From Bufo bufo (Eukaryota; Chordata; Amphibia; Anura; Bufonidae): a stretch of DNA of 64,000 nt. The notes under the pieces are model-generated. The model did not search any database. It had not been told where the DNA came from and was given only the letters and a program-made list of their open reading frames with translations. Location: the NCBI RefSeq assembly GCF_905171765.1, contig NC_053390.1, positions 515,430,852 to 515,494,851 on the forward strand, written 5' to 3'. Every line of letters begins with the position of its first letter. Position 1 is the stretch's first letter. This document shows positions 1-11,500 of this stretch, piece by piece. Both the position numbers and the translations under genes were made by a program.

Positions 1-59
1 AACCTGATCCAGAGTGATCTGGGTTGCAGGTTCACTTTCTAACAGACAACTAACTGGCC

Positions 60-228
60 CAGTTTTCCATTTCTTTAATGTCTTATCAAGCCATCTCAAA
101 AACGGTTTTTAGTGAGGCAGGTGATGTTGTCACACCTAAAAGGACAAAGGTGTCCTCCACTAGTGTACAAAACATCACTTTTGTCAAAATGAACAATTTA
201 TGGATTCCTGAGGATTTTCAAACTTTTC
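60..228 (+). pseudogene. hAT transposase C-terminal remnant
   Basis: Read in the frame containing VFSEAGDVVTPKR, this stretch gives the end of a hAT dimerisation domain: an F-S-x-A-G-D core, a T-P-K-R turn, then a L/V-T-F-x-K-M-N close at about 165-195. In the family this domain holds transposase subunits together. Only the last 40 or so residues can be read, and the usual P-x-S-A-x-S-E-R lead-in has decayed to Q-A-I-S-K-T. The rest of the element lies left of the window. It is a different subfamily from hAT copies A-D, which carry A-G-G-I/V-I/M-T-D-K-R here. It is a dead fragment. Confidence 0.75.
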
Positions 229-455
229 CATTTAAGGCCAATGAATAGATCTGACATTGGTGACGGTGGCTATTTATGGTCTGCACCATCCCACCACTGC
301 TGCTGTCTGCCTGCCTTCCTTCCTAGCATCATGTTTCACAGCATTACAGCATATGGCTGCTGCTTCCACTGCTGCAGTTGCTATTCTAAGCTGCTAATCC
401 ACTTACTACCATGTCCATTACCCCTACTGTCACTACCATTGCCTCTACACAACCA

Positions 456-505
<50 letters not shown>

Positions 506-1085
506 TTAAAACAGCCACACACATATCTACTGCCTTGTTTGATCCATGCTTCTTCTGGCACTACTATTGCTGCCAGTTATTATACCTACACAAATTATCC
601 TTTCAACAAAACCACAAAATATGAAAAAAATCAGAATCCTTGGAGACCTCAGAGTGTCATATTCCAATTTTTCAGGACAATTAGAGCACATTTGACTCAT
701 GCAGAATCTTTTCAACCACAAATCTAATTTCTTGAAAAAATTGACAAATCGGACAAGAAAAGAAGACTTTCCAGCACCCAGCTTTCCAGAGTGAAGGTCT
801 CACATCTAGAGACCTGTTTTTATGGTAAATTCATATATTCCTTATCAACATCAGCCCTTCCAACACCCAGATTTCCAGAGTGCAGATCTTACTTCTAGAG
901 CCTTTCTGCTATGTGGAATTGAATCAGCAGCAGAAAGAAGTGTGAACAAGGTACAAAGTGCAAAACGCTCTCCTTAGCAGGACCCATATGCTACTAAACC
1001 ACAATGGTACATCTATATTCATCTAGCCCTGAGGTGATCCCATAGTCAGGTAAGTCCACCTTTATTTACGGACAGTTGTGCATTC
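229..1085. other. No gene; contains a (TAC)n microsatellite
   Basis: I see no gene or recognisable transposon domain here. The only clear structure is the trinucleotide run at about 453-503. A reading frame at 241-624 is kept open largely by the run (a tyrosine tract) and is not a gene. The segments near 760-800 and 850-900 both contain CAGCACCCAG/CAACACCCAG followed by TTTCCAGAGTG, a short imperfect direct repeat. Confidence 0.5.
453..503 (+). repeat. (TAC)n trinucleotide microsatellite
   Basis: About 16 uninterrupted copies of TAC/ACT, flanked by imperfect CAC-containing copies. Seen directly. Confidence 0.95.
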
Positions 1086-1088
1086 TTA

Positions 1089-1398
1089 GTCCTCATGCAC
1101 ACGGCCGTTGTTTGGGTCTGCATCCGAGCCGCCGTTTTGGAAGCTCGGATGCGGACCCATTCACTTCAATGGGGCCGCAAAAGATGCGGATAGCACTTTG
1201 TGTGCTGTCTGCATCCGTTGCTCCTTTCAGTGGCCCCACAAAAAAAATATAGCATGTCCTCTTTTTGTCCGTTTTGCGTACAAGAATAGGCATGTCTACA
1301 ATGGGCCGCCCGTTCCGTTCCACAAATTGCGGAAGGCACACAGGCAGGTTCTGTTTTTTGCGGACCGCAAAAAACAGGACGGTCGTGTGCATGAGGCC
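1089..1398. mobile_element. Harbinger-like MITE, TTA target duplication
   Basis: The left end GTCCTCATGCACAC and right end GTGTGCATGAGGCC form a terminal inverted repeat, and both ends are bordered by TTA (1086-1088 and 1399-1401). A three-base TWA duplication with a GGCC-type end is the habit of PIF/Harbinger elements. The interior has repeated GCGGACCGCAAA-type motifs and no coding capacity. A second family member lies at 5885-6100 with TAA duplications. Family assignment rests on ends and target size only. Confidence 0.75.
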
Positions 1399-1566
1399 TT
1401 AGTCAGATATTTTATATCTTGCCTGATGCAGTGTTAGTATCTTGCACACATGTATAGTCATGAGAAAAACACTGTAAACCCTCTTTGAATTATTTTTAAG
1501 TATCAGAGCGTAATAAAAACATCTGGTTCTTACAAGGTCTTAAAATTGGGTAAATACGACCTTAGA
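1399..1566. other. Unassigned spacer
   Basis: Short AT-rich spacer between the Harbinger-like MITE and the Tc1-like element. Nothing recognisable is seen. Confidence 0.4.
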
Positions 1567-3060
1567 TGAACAACACATTACAAATTACACTGTCATTATT
1601 TTACAAAAACTAGGCCCTTGATTAACTGATCATCAGTAAGTGTGACCACCTCTGTAAAGGTTTTAGCAGCTTGCTGGTATGGGGCATTCAGGCATGTGTT
1701 AACACAACGCCAAGGAGGAAAGACATCAGCAATGATATTAGAGAAGCAATTGTTGATGCCCTTCAATCTGAAAAGAACAGTTTCCAAATTTGAAATACAT
1801 GATTCTACAGTAAGAAAGATTATTCACAAGTGATAAACATTCAAGATAGCTTGAGTCTCCTAGCAAATTCACCCCAAGGTCAGACCGTGCAATGCTCAGA
1901 GAAATTGCAAAATAAAAACAAAAAACGTAGTGATACATGGAAAATTCTACCGTCCTCAGCAAGATACATTTTTTGAGGGTTCAATTAGAAAAAACACTGA
2001 ACAAGTATAGTATGACTTGCTTGAAAGGGTTGCCAGTAGAAAGTCTTTTATTTAAAAAAAATAAAAAAAACACATGGCAGCACAACTTAAAGGCTATGTA
2101 ACACTTTGGGGGACTTTTTTTATTCGTTATTGCATTGAGCTAAAAATAATTTTTTCAATTGTTCTTTATTTAAAATTTTCTTGAGTTTCTCTAGCAACAG
2201 GATCTGAATTTTCACTCTTCCATCAGGCAGCTCAGCTGACAGCTCCTTATCTCTGATCTCTGATCTTATAAACTCTCATTATAGCTAAATTTTTATCTTA
2301 CTGACAAGAATGTGGCTAAAATAAGTGTTTATGACCTTATAGAAATTTAGATATCAGGTTTATTAGATGAACGGAATTAGATGAACGGAACAAAGTGAAA
2401 GTAGAAAGTAAGATTCACACAGCTAGAAAAAGCCTTTATAACAGAACAGCTCAATATTTTAACAAAAGAAAATTGCCCCCAAAGTGAGAGATGTTTGGCA
2501 ATATTGTACAGCACCACATTTGGTGAAAATTGAACACAGCATATCAGCATAAACACCACATACCAACTGTCAAGAACGGTGGTAGAGGAGTGATCATTTA
2601 GCCTTGTTTGGCAGCCACAGGACCAGGGCATCTTGCAGTCATTAGTCAGTCGACCATGAACTCCTCTGTATACCAAAATATTCTAGAATGAAATGTGAGA
2701 CCGTCTGTCCAACAGCTGTAAATCCTGGCCAAAACTAGTTAATGCAGCAAATGTACAAAAGAATGTCTGAAAAAGAAAAGAATCAAGCTTTTGCGATGGC
2801 CCAAAGTCCAGACCTTAACCCAATTGAAATGCTGAAGGGAGAGGTAAAGTGGTGGGACTTCAAGAGAGCTGTGCATAAATGCCCACAAAACTCAATGAAC
2901 TTAACCAACACTAAAGAAGAGTGGGCCAGAATTCCTCCAGAACATATGAGAGACTGATAAATTCATGCAGGACACGATTACTTCAATTTAAGTTATTGCT
3001 GTTGAAGGTTGTTCTGCAAGCTATTGATACATGGGATGTACTTTGTTCTTTTGAATTTTT
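1567..3060 (+). pseudogene. Tc1-like transposon, decayed transposase
   Basis: The order of remnants matches a Tc1-type transposase. The helix-turn-helix part lies at about 1690-1832 and ends with H-D-S-T-V-R-K-I-I-H-K. Next come a T-P-R-S-D-R-A-M-L-R-E-I-A-K stretch (about 1870-1915) and N-K-Y with G-L-P-V (about 1990-2045). The DDE half resumes near 2480. At its end S-P-D-L-N-P-I-E-M-L (about 2806-2840) holds the third catalytic residue, followed by a degraded tail to about 2960. Frameshifts, stops and a ~390-bp insertion at about 2093-2480 mean it cannot make protein. In the family this enzyme does cut-and-paste transposition at TA sites. Both outer ends are approximate because I could not pin the terminal repeats. 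Confidence 0.75.
2093..2480. mobile_element. MITE-like insertion inside the Tc1-like element
   Basis: The Tc1-like sequence is interrupted between its HTH half and its DDE half. The insert starts with a GGCTATGTAACACTTTGGGGG-like edge and ends near GCCCCCAAAGTG, so CACTTTGGGGG forms an inverted terminal pair. There is no coding capacity. The exact right boundary is blurred because host Tc1 sequence also reads CCAAAGTG there. Confidence 0.55.
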
Positions 3061-3065
3061 TAAAA

Positions 3066-3300
3066 ATTTGTTTTGCACATTTATATAGCGCTGCTGTATT
3101 CCCGCAGTGCTTTACAGACATCAGCATCAAGCTGTCCCCAATGGGGCTCACAATCTAAGTTCCCTATCAGTATGTCTTTGGAGTGTGGGAGGAAACTGGA
3201 GTACCTGGAGGAAATCCACACAAACACAGGGAGAACATACAAACTGTATGCAGATGTTGTCCTTGGTCAGATTCGAACCTAGGACTCCAGCGCTATAAAG
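3066..3300 (-). mobile_element. L2-like LINE 3' tail fragment
   Basis: Read on the minus strand, this carries the widespread vertebrate tail with TTTCCTCCCACACTCCAAAG, then TGTGAGCCCCATTGGGGAC, then AAAGCACTGCGGGAATA and GCGCTATATAAATG. I know this block as an L2/CR1-group LINE 3' untranslated region in frogs and fish. It is about 235 bp, non-coding, and abuts the CR1-type element on its right. Assignment is from recognition only. Confidence 0.6.
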
Positions 3301-5880
3301 CATAACATAGAAACATAGACTGTGTCGGCAGATAAGAACCATTTGGCCCATCTAGTCTGCCCAATATATCTGAATCCTAATAATAGTCCCTGGCCCTATC
3401 TTATATGAAGTATAGCCTTATGCCTATCCCATGCATGCTTAAACTCCTTCACTGTATTTGCAGCTACCACTTCTGCAGGAAGGCTATTCCATGCATCCAC
3501 TACTCTCTCAGTAAAGTAATACTTCCTTATATTACTTTTAAACCTATGCCCCTCTAATTTAAAACTGTGTCCTCTTGTGGTAGTTTTTCTTCTTTTAAAT
3601 ATTCTCTCCTCCTTTACCGAGTTGATTCCCTTTATGTATTTAAAAGTTTCTATCATATCCCCTCTGTCTCTTCTTTCTTCCAAGCTATACATATTAAGGT
3701 CCTTTAACCTTTCCTGGTAAGTTTTATCCTGCAATCCATGTACTAGTTTAGTAGCTCTTCTCTGAACTCTCTCTAGAGTATCTATATCCTTCTGGAGATA
3801 TGGCCTCCAGTACTGCGCACAATACTCCAAGTGAGGTCTCACCAGTGTTCTGTACAGCGGCATAAGCACTTCACTCTTTCTACTGCTTATACCTCTCCCT
3901 ATACATCCAAGCATTCTGCTGGCATTTCGTGCTGCCCTATTACATTGTCTTCCCACCTTTAAGTCTTCTGAAATAATTACTCCTAAATCCCTTTCCTCAG
4001 ATACTGAGGTCAGGACTGTGTCAAATATTCTATATCTTCCCTTGGGTTTTTACTCCCCAGGTGCATTATCTTGCACTTATCCACATTAAATTTCAGTTGC
4101 CAGAGTTCTGACCATTCTTCTAGTTTTCCTAAATCCTTTTCCATTTGGCGTTTCCCTCCAGGAACATCAACCCTGTTACATATCTTTGTGTCATCAGCAA
4201 AAAGACAAACCTTACCATCGAGGCCTTTTGCAATATCACTTATGAAGATATTAAACAAAATTGGTCCCAGTACAGATCCCTGTGGAACCCCACTGGTAAC
4301 ATGACCTTGTTTTGAATGTTCTCTATTGACTACAACCCTCTGCTGTCTGTCACTCAGCCACTGCCTAATCCACTCAACAATATGGGAGTCCATGCTCAAT
4401 GACTGCAGTTTATTGATAAGTCTTCTATGTGGGACAGTGTCAAAAGCCTTACTAAAATCTAGATATGCGATGTCTACTGCACCTCCACCGTCTATTATTT
4501 TAGTCACCCAGTCAAAAAAATCTATAAGATTTGTTTGACATGATCTCCCTGAAGTAAACCCATGTTGTTTTTCATCTTGCAATCCATGGGATTTTAGATG
4601 TTCCACAATCCTATCCTTTAATAGGGTTTCCATTAATTTGCCTGCTATTGATGTCAGACTCACTGGTCTATAGTTGCTCGATTCCTCCCTGCTACCTTTC
4701 TTGTGAATGGGCACGACATTTGCCAATTTCCAATCTTCCGGGACAACTCCTGTTACTAATGATTGGTTAAATAAATCTGTTAACGGTTTTGCAGCTCACC
4801 ACTAAGCTCTTTTAATAATTTTGGGTGCATCTCATCAGGCCCCTGTGACTTATTTGTCTTCACTTTAGACAGCAAACTTAGAACATCTTCCTCTGTAAAG
4901 ACACATGCATCAAACGATTTATTAGTCATCCTTTCTAGTGGAGGTCCTTCTCCTTCTTTTTCATTTGTAAAAACTGAACAGAAGTATTCATTAAGGCAGT
5001 CGGCTAGCCCTTTATTCTCTTCTACATACCTTCCGTCCTTTGTTTTTAATTTAGTTATTCCTTGTTTTAATTTCCTTTTTTCATTTATATATCTGAAGAA
5101 TGTCTTATCCCCTTTTTTCATAGACTGAGCTAGTTTTTCTTCTGCCCTCGCTTTAGAAGTTCTTATAACTTGCTTGGCCTCTTTCTGCCTAATCTTGTAG
5201 ATTTCCTTATCTTCATTGCTCTGGGTTTTTTTATAATTACAAAATGCTAGCTTTTTATTTTTAATGATTTGGGCCACTTCTGCTGAGTACCACAGTGGTC
5301 TCTTCCTTTTTTTGCTTTTACTGACAAGTCTAATGCAATTTTCTGTTGCCTTCAATAATGCACCTTTTAAGTAGTCCCATTTCTCCTGGACTCCTTGTAA
5401 TCCGTTCCAGTCTGATAAGGACTCATTTATGACTAATTTCATTTTTGAAAAGTCTGTTTTTCTAAAATCTAAAACTTTTGTTTTTGTGTGGTGGGACTCT
5501 TTCACAGTTCTTATATTAAACCACACTGACTGGTGATCACTAGATCCCAAGGTTTCACCTACAATGACATCATATACCGAATCCCCATTTGTGAATACCA
5601 AATCCAAAATGGCCTCCCTCCGGGTTGGCTCCTCAACCACTTGTTGTAGAGATAACCCCAGTAGGGAATTTAGAATATCTGTACTCCTGGTAGAACTTGC
5701 TATTTTGGTTTTCCAGTTTATATCTGGAAGATTGAAATCTCCCATAATGATAACTTCTCCTTTCATTGTCATTTTAGCTATTTCTTCAACTAGTAGATTA
5801 TCTAGTTCTTTTTCCATTTTGGCTTCATTTTTGTTAAATAGATTATAATAAAATATTATAATCTGTTGTGTGTTGTTCAT
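3301..5880 (-). mobile_element. CR1-type non-LTR retrotransposon, 5'-truncated
   Basis: A minus-strand LINE whose 3' end lies at the left, with CTATGTTTCTATGTTATG-like short repeats as seen in CR1 tails. The 3' region reads CAGACTAGATGGGCC, which I recognise from frog CR1-type copies. The 5' side stops inside the endonuclease domain at about 5880, against a Harbinger-like MITE, so ORF1 and the start of ORF2 are missing. 5' truncation is usual for these elements, which copy themselves from the 3' end. Confidence 0.85.
3396..5880 (-). pseudogene. CR1-type ORF2: endonuclease and reverse transcriptase
   Basis: Three minus-strand blocks in order. At 5880-4780 is the end of an APE-type endonuclease, with G-D-F-N-L-P-D-I-N-W and, near the end of the domain, S-S-D-H-Q-S. 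The same block then runs into a basic linker and the first reverse transcriptase motif, S-Q-G-P-D-E-M-H-P-K-L. At 4726-4010 is the palm, with Y-R-P-V-S-L-T-S, Y-L-D-F-S-K-A-F-D, G-V-P-Q-G-S-V-L-G-P and the catalytic F-A-D-D-T-K. At 3956-3396 is the C-terminal tail, with H-L-E-Y-C and a region rich in E-R-R and R-G-D. In the family the endonuclease nicks the target and the reverse transcriptase primes from it. At least two frame changes (about 4727-4780 and 3957-4010) and the missing N-terminus make it a pseudogene, but catalytic motifs are well kept, so the copy is not very old. Confidence 0.9.
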
Positions 5881-5884
5881 CTAA

Positions 5885-6100
5885 GGCCTCATGCAAGCGA
5901 CCATTCCATTTTTTGCGGTCCGCAAATTGCGGATCCGCAAAACACGGAAGCAATTTGCGGAACAGAACAGGTGGCCCATTGTAGAAATGCCTATTTTTGT
6001 CTGCAAAACGGACAAGAATAGGACATGTTATATTTTTTTTGCGGGGCCACGGAACAGAGCAACTGATGCGGACCAGAACAATAGTCATGTGCATGAGGCC
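5885..6100. mobile_element. Harbinger-like MITE, TAA target duplication
   Basis: The ends GGCCTCATGC and GCATGAGGCC are perfect inverted repeats, flanked by TAA at 5882-5884 and 6101-6103. It belongs to the same family as 1089-1398 but is about 95 bp shorter. It sits at the 5' truncation point of the CR1-type element. No coding capacity. Confidence 0.8.
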
Positions 6101-6103
6101 TAA

Positions 6104-6420
6104 GGCTGTATTCACCCGATTTTAAGACCTTCTAAGGACCAGATGTTTTTTTATTATGTTCTGATACAGAAAATCATAGAATTCAAACAGGGTGTACTTT
6201 GTTTTTCTAATGACTGTAGGTGTTTGCCTCTGTGGAGTATAAGCTTTGAACAGATGAGTGTGTACCATATTCAAGATCTGTTGTTGTCCCGTGTGAAGGT
6301 GTACAATCTCTTTAAAGTATTGGAGGATGAAGGGTGCCAGAGAAACACCCTTGCCACTGTAGCAGAGCACTTCTAAAAGTACTTGGAGATATTTCCATGT
6401 TGTAGTATTCTTTTTTTAAA
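6104..6420. other. No gene; possible Tc1-like end fragment
   Basis: The stretch around 6155-6210 (CAGAAAATCATAGAATTCAA, then GGGTGTACTTTG) resembles the outer end of Tc1-like elements that I recognise from frogs, but no transposase is present. Nothing else can be named. Confidence 0.35.
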
Positions 6421-7166
6421 TGTACCTAAACTTTCCAATAAAGTTTATTAAAAACCTATTCTAAATGCGTAAAAAAGAATTTTTCTATTCTATTTAATTT
6501 TTTTGCTTTCCATGTGAAATAGTCACCTGAAGTTCAGGTGCCTATTGCGCTATGCAATCCGTCCACTCGTACACTGCTGACCTATCAGCTGTGTATGGGA
6601 GTATGAATTCCACTGCGAGGCGCAGTGAGCAATGTTTAGGCAGGACCACATATCGTGGCTCCTGCCTGTCCGCTCTACTATAGCCTGGCATCGATGTGCT
6701 ATGTCAGGTTTTAGTGGAGCAGGCACAGGCAGGAGGAGCTATATGCTATGAAGAGGTACTGCCCACTCACTCTGCTCTGCGATAAGCATTGCATGGTACA
6801 GGGTCTAGCAGACAGTAGCGAGCGGAGGCAGGAGCTCTGCATAGCATATCACTCCTCCTGCTTGTGTCCTCTCTACTAATGCACATCATAGCACATCTAT
6901 GCCGGGCTATAGCAGAGCCGACAGGCAGGAACATGTGTGCTCCTGTCTGTACATTGCTCACTGGACCCCGCAGTGGAATTTGCATTTCCATACACAACTG
7001 ATATGTCAGCGGTGTACAAGTGTACGGATTGCATAGCGCAATAGGGACATAAACTTCAGGAGCCTATTGCTCATGTAAAACAAAAAAAAAATAATGTACA
7101 TTATAAAATTCAGTTTAGAGTGTTTAGAATAGGTTTTAATAAACTTTATTAGAAATTTTGGGCACA
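6421..7166. mobile_element. Long-arm hairpin MITE
   Basis: The left arm starts TGTACCTAAACTTTCCAATA and continues through AAGTTTATTAAAAACCTATT. The right arm (about 7118-7166) is its reverse complement with a few changes. Inner parts are also inverted, for example TGCGCTATGCAATCCGT near 6546 and ACGGATTGCATAGCGCAATA near 7023. The whole 746-bp element is an imperfect fold-back with no coding capacity. The target duplication is unclear. Confidence 0.75.
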
Positions 7167-7172
7167 CTTTAA

Positions 7173-8067
7173 CCCTTTCAGCCCCAGATGGATTTTCGCT
7201 TTTGGATTTTCGTTTTTCACTCCCTGCCTTTCCTGGGCTATAACTTTTTTATTTTTACGTTTACATTAACCATATGATGGCTTGTTTTTTGCAGAGCAAG
7301 TTGTACTTTCTAATGACTCCATTTTATATTGCATATGATGTAGTGGGGAGCTGAAAAGAAATTCCAAATGGGTTGGGCTTGGAAAAAAAAACTGAATTCT
7401 GCCAGAGTTTTATGGGTTTAGTATTTATGGTGTTCCCTATGCGGTAAAAGTGACCTGTTACTTTCATTCCCTAGGTCAGGGATGGTCAAACTGTGGCTCT
7501 CCAGCTGTTTTAAAACTGCAACTCCCAGTTCACCCAGTCTGCCTACAGCTATCAGCCTACAGCAGGGCATGATGGGATTTGTAGTTTTACAACAGCTGGA
7601 GAGCCTCAGTTTGCCCACCACTGCCCTAGGTCAATATAATTATGGGGGTACCACATTTGTAAAGTTTGTTTTTGCGATTTAATACTGAATATTTTTTTTA
7701 TTGAGGGGTGATCTGTACTTTTCATTTATACCATTGTTGGGTGTGTATAAGTTTAAAAAAAAATTTGGTGGGAGGTGAAGTGACCAAAAAAATGGCAAAT
7801 CGCTATTTTTACTTTTCTTTTCTGTTCTGTTTCACTATTTGCCGTATGGGATAAATATTTTTATATTTTAATAGTATGGGCATTTTCACACGCAGTGATG
7901 CCAATGATGCATATTTTTTATTGTATTTTTTTTTATTTTGGTGAAAGGGAGGTGATTTGAATTTTTATATCTTTTAAAAAAAAATTGATATCTTTAAAAA
8001 CAATTATTTATTTATTTTACCCTTTTGTTATATGGCTTTACGCCATACATGTATGACGCTGGACGGG
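7173..8067. mobile_element. TTAA-target non-autonomous element
   Basis: TTAA at 7169-7172 and 8068-8071 flanks ends CCCTTTCAGC and GCTGGACGGG. TTAA duplication with CCC/GGG ends is the piggyBac habit. The interior is T-rich and non-coding, and is interrupted by a hAT MITE (7477-7623). Close to the right end ACGCCATACATGTATGACGC forms a small inverted repeat. Confidence 0.65.
7477..7623. mobile_element. hAT MITE with 8-bp duplication CCCTAGGT
   Basis: The element starts CAGGGATGG and ends CCACCACTG, with CAAACTG inverted at both ends. CCCTAGGT is repeated exactly on both sides (7469-7476 and 7624-7631). An 8-bp duplication with CAG...CTG ends is diagnostic of hAT transposition. The interior holds the frog hairpin block CTCCAGCTGTTTTAAAACTG and its inverse near 7590. 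The element is 147 bp and non-coding. Confidence 0.9.
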
Positions 8068-8157
8068 TTAAATGTTCCATTAGACACTTAAGTTTCCAAA
8101 GTAAATTTATGAATCTTATACCGGTTATCTAAAATATTACTAGATTGTATTTGCCTT

Positions 8158-8579
8158 AGGTTACTTTCACACTTGCATTGTGAGAATCCGGTAGGCAGTT
8201 CCGTTGCCGAAACTGCCTGCCGGATCTGGAAATCCGTATGCAAATGGGTATCAATTGTGGACGGATCCGGATGCGGATCCGTCTGACAAATGCATTGAAA
8301 TTCCAGATCCATCACTCCGGTGTCATCCGGAAAAACAGATCCGGTATTTATTTTGTTCGCATTTTTAAAGGTCTGCGCATGCGCAGACCGGGAAACCGGA
8401 TCCGGTTTTCCGGAACACTTGGTACTGGATCCAGTATTAATACATTTCAATGGGAATTAATGCCGGATCCCTCATTCCGGCAAGTGTTCCGGAATTTTGG
8501 CTGGAGAAAATACTGCAGCATGCTGCGGTATTTTCTCCGGCCAAATAATGTAAAGGGACTGAACTGAAGACATCCTGAT
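8158..8579. mobile_element. Ccggatcc-rich MITE fragment
   Basis: It starts at TTA/GGTTACTTTCACAC and carries many GGATCC- and CCGGA-type repeats, with one palindrome TCTGCGCATGCGCAGA at about 8371. It is cut off where hAT element A begins (8580), and I do not find its matching right end. It resembles a Harbinger-type frog MITE. Family assignment is weak. Confidence 0.5.
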
Positions 8580-11500
8580 TAGTGATGGATGAACATCGCC
8601 CCAGACGAGTCGCAAACGTACGTTCGCAGCGGGCCCCATTCACTTTAATGGCAGGCGAACCTGAAAAACCTTCAGCTCATATTTGCAGCCAGCAAACACT
8701 TACTAGAAGTACACAAGTAGTCCCACACCATGGACAGTGATATACCAAAGGGGGATAACTGGCAAAAATTCCCACAAAAAATATGTATTTTAATCAGGGG
8801 CCATTTTTATGCATCTTAAAAGGGAAATTCTGAAAAATGTGCCCTGCTGGAGCCTAGCCTTTTTTTTTCTACCATGGAACTGTATGGTGATCGGACGCCA
8901 CTGCACGGCATCAGTCTGAGGCATCTGTTAACGTATACATTTTTGGTATGCATTAAATGGATGGCAAAAATAGGATGTGAACCCAGCCCTAGTGTCAAAA
9001 TAAGCACCAGTGCACAACGGAGCAACGTGGCGGAGAGAGGAGGCCGCCATGTACTGACAGAGCGCTACCTGGTCCTGGTGGTCAGGGATCAGGACTGTGT
9101 TTCCCAAGGATAATTTTCTACTGGGAAATACAGGGCACAGTATAATACACTAGAATCTATATAATATAAAGATATTATCCCTACCACCGAATAATAATAC
9201 AATTAGGTGGTCATTTATTATATAGAAATACGTCTATGTTAGGCGTATTTCTGACACAGATTGTGGCGCAAAGGTCCTTAGCACCGCAAACTGCATATTT
9301 TTCCCGCTTATGCCAGGTCTAAAAAAGGATGGCGTTGGCAGAGAAAGGGATACAGTTATGACCATCCAGTTATTGGATACCACCTCGATACATTGACCGG
9401 ATAACACCTCTGTACAGTGACAGGATAACACCGCAAAACCGTGACCGGATAAAAGGGTATAAGAGGACGCAGTACAGGGAATGACTAGGGGCACTGCACA
9501 GGGTGTGGTAAAAGGGCACAATGCAGGGAATAAGGGGGCACAGTCACATGACCCTGTGACATTATAAGGTCTTTATGGTGAATGCGGTTCATACGCCACC
9601 ATAAAGAGAGGCAGAGGTGTGAAATAGGGATGGGATTATGTGGTTAGAGATTAAAAAAAATTTAACTGTGGGCCAGTACAGGCCCCAAAAATTAGGCAAT
9701 TGGCATTCACTTTACAGCAAAGAACTTTGGATTCTGTGGCTGGAGGTACATTAGGCATTCACAGGATAAATATGTAAGTGTCGGCCAGCACAGGCCCCAA
9801 AAATTAGGCATTCACCGGACATAAAAAGCCTTTTATGCCGCTGTAAATACCTAAGGCAAGGACCATTCTTTGTTCTGGGTGGTGGTGGATATGTATGGAC
9901 TGGCATGAGGAAATTCAATTACACGTGGTCATCACAGGTGTTGAATTCCTTTGAGATCCATGCCTCATTCATTTTTAAAAATGTGAGGTAGGCGAGTGCG
10001 CTTATCAGTCATGATCCCCCCTGCTGTGCTGAACTTTCTTTCGGACAGGACACTCGACGAGGGGCAAGCCAAGAGTTCCATGGCAAATTGTGCCAGTAGT
10101 CAAGGGGTTTCCCGCTTCTCAGAGCGTCCACATCATCCGTTAACCCGATGTAGTCGGACACCTATCGGTCTAGGCGTTCCCTGAGGCTGGATCTGGAGGG
10201 TGGTTGTCGATGGGTTGGCTGCAATAATGATCTCATATCCGAAGTGACCAACACATGTTCAAACCGCCCTCTTTTTGCAAGTGCGGTAGGATTGGTACCC
10301 GCACCTGTTTTGCTGTGGGTGGAAATTCCTCTGCCAGTACCTGCAACAGCAGAATGCAGTATCTCTCACAGCAAGGCCTGAAAATGCCGCATTATGACAG
10401 CCCCATGTGATGCTGGTAACATGTCCACCATTTTTTTTTGTACCGGATGTCTAAGTACGTTGCCACCCACTACAGGTCTTTGACCTTTATGCTTTTTATA
10501 CGGAGGTCCCACTTCAAACACTGGAGCATGAAGGCCCCCATTTGCACTAAATTGGAAGCGGTGGAGCGCCCTGGCTCCTGCTCATCGCTCAGGAGAATGT
10601 CGTCCTCAGTCTCCTTCCTCTAGCCACGGACAACACCAGGGATCCCCGAAAAGTTTAAAGCCTGCTCTTCTTGCTCCTCCTCCTCCTCTGACTCCTCTTC
10701 AGACTCCTGCTGACTTTTCTCAGATGGAGTAGCCCCCCCTGGGAATTCATTCAGCATTGCGATTTCCTCATCTTCCAGCTCCTGCTCCTCGATGGCTTGA
10801 TCAATAACAAGACGCAATGCACACTCCAGAAAGAAGGCATAAGGTACAATGTTACTGATGGTGCCCTGGCTGCGACTGACCAGTTTGGTGATGTCATCAA
10901 ATGGCCGCAGAAGTCTGCATGCATCGCGCATGAGAAGCCACTGGCGCGGTGAGAAAAAACCAAGCTCCCAAGAACCTGTCCTGCCGCAGAGTTCGTACAG
11001 GTAGTCGTTAACGGCACGTTGCTGCTGGAGCAGCCTATCAAACATATGCAAGGTGGAATTACAGTGCGTCGGGCAGTCACAGATCAGACATCTGACGGGC
11101 AAGTGGTGTCACCGCTGAACTTCAGCAAGGCAAGCCATGGCCGTATAAGATCTTCTAAAATTGCAAGAGATTTTCCTGGCCGGCCGCAAGACATCCTGGA
11201 CCCCGGGGTATTTGACAACGAATCGCTGCATGACTAAGTTCAGGATGTGTGCCATGCACGGCACGTGTATCATTTTGCCCTGTTTCAGTGCAATCAGCAG
11301 ATTGGCATCGTTGTCGCACACCACTTTACCAACTGTCAAATTGAGCGGGGTTAGTTACTGATCGGCCTGTGACCGCAAAGCTTAAAGCAGTGCTGGACCG
11401 GTGTGGCTCTTGGCTTCCAGGAACAACAGCCGCAGCACAGCATGGCAATGTCTCACCTGGGACATCAAATAAGTTCTGGGGAGCTTGGGGGGTGCAGCGG

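Noticed and set aside
241..624. 127-residue open frame with a tyrosine run
   Set aside because: It is kept open by the TAC microsatellite and has no domain.
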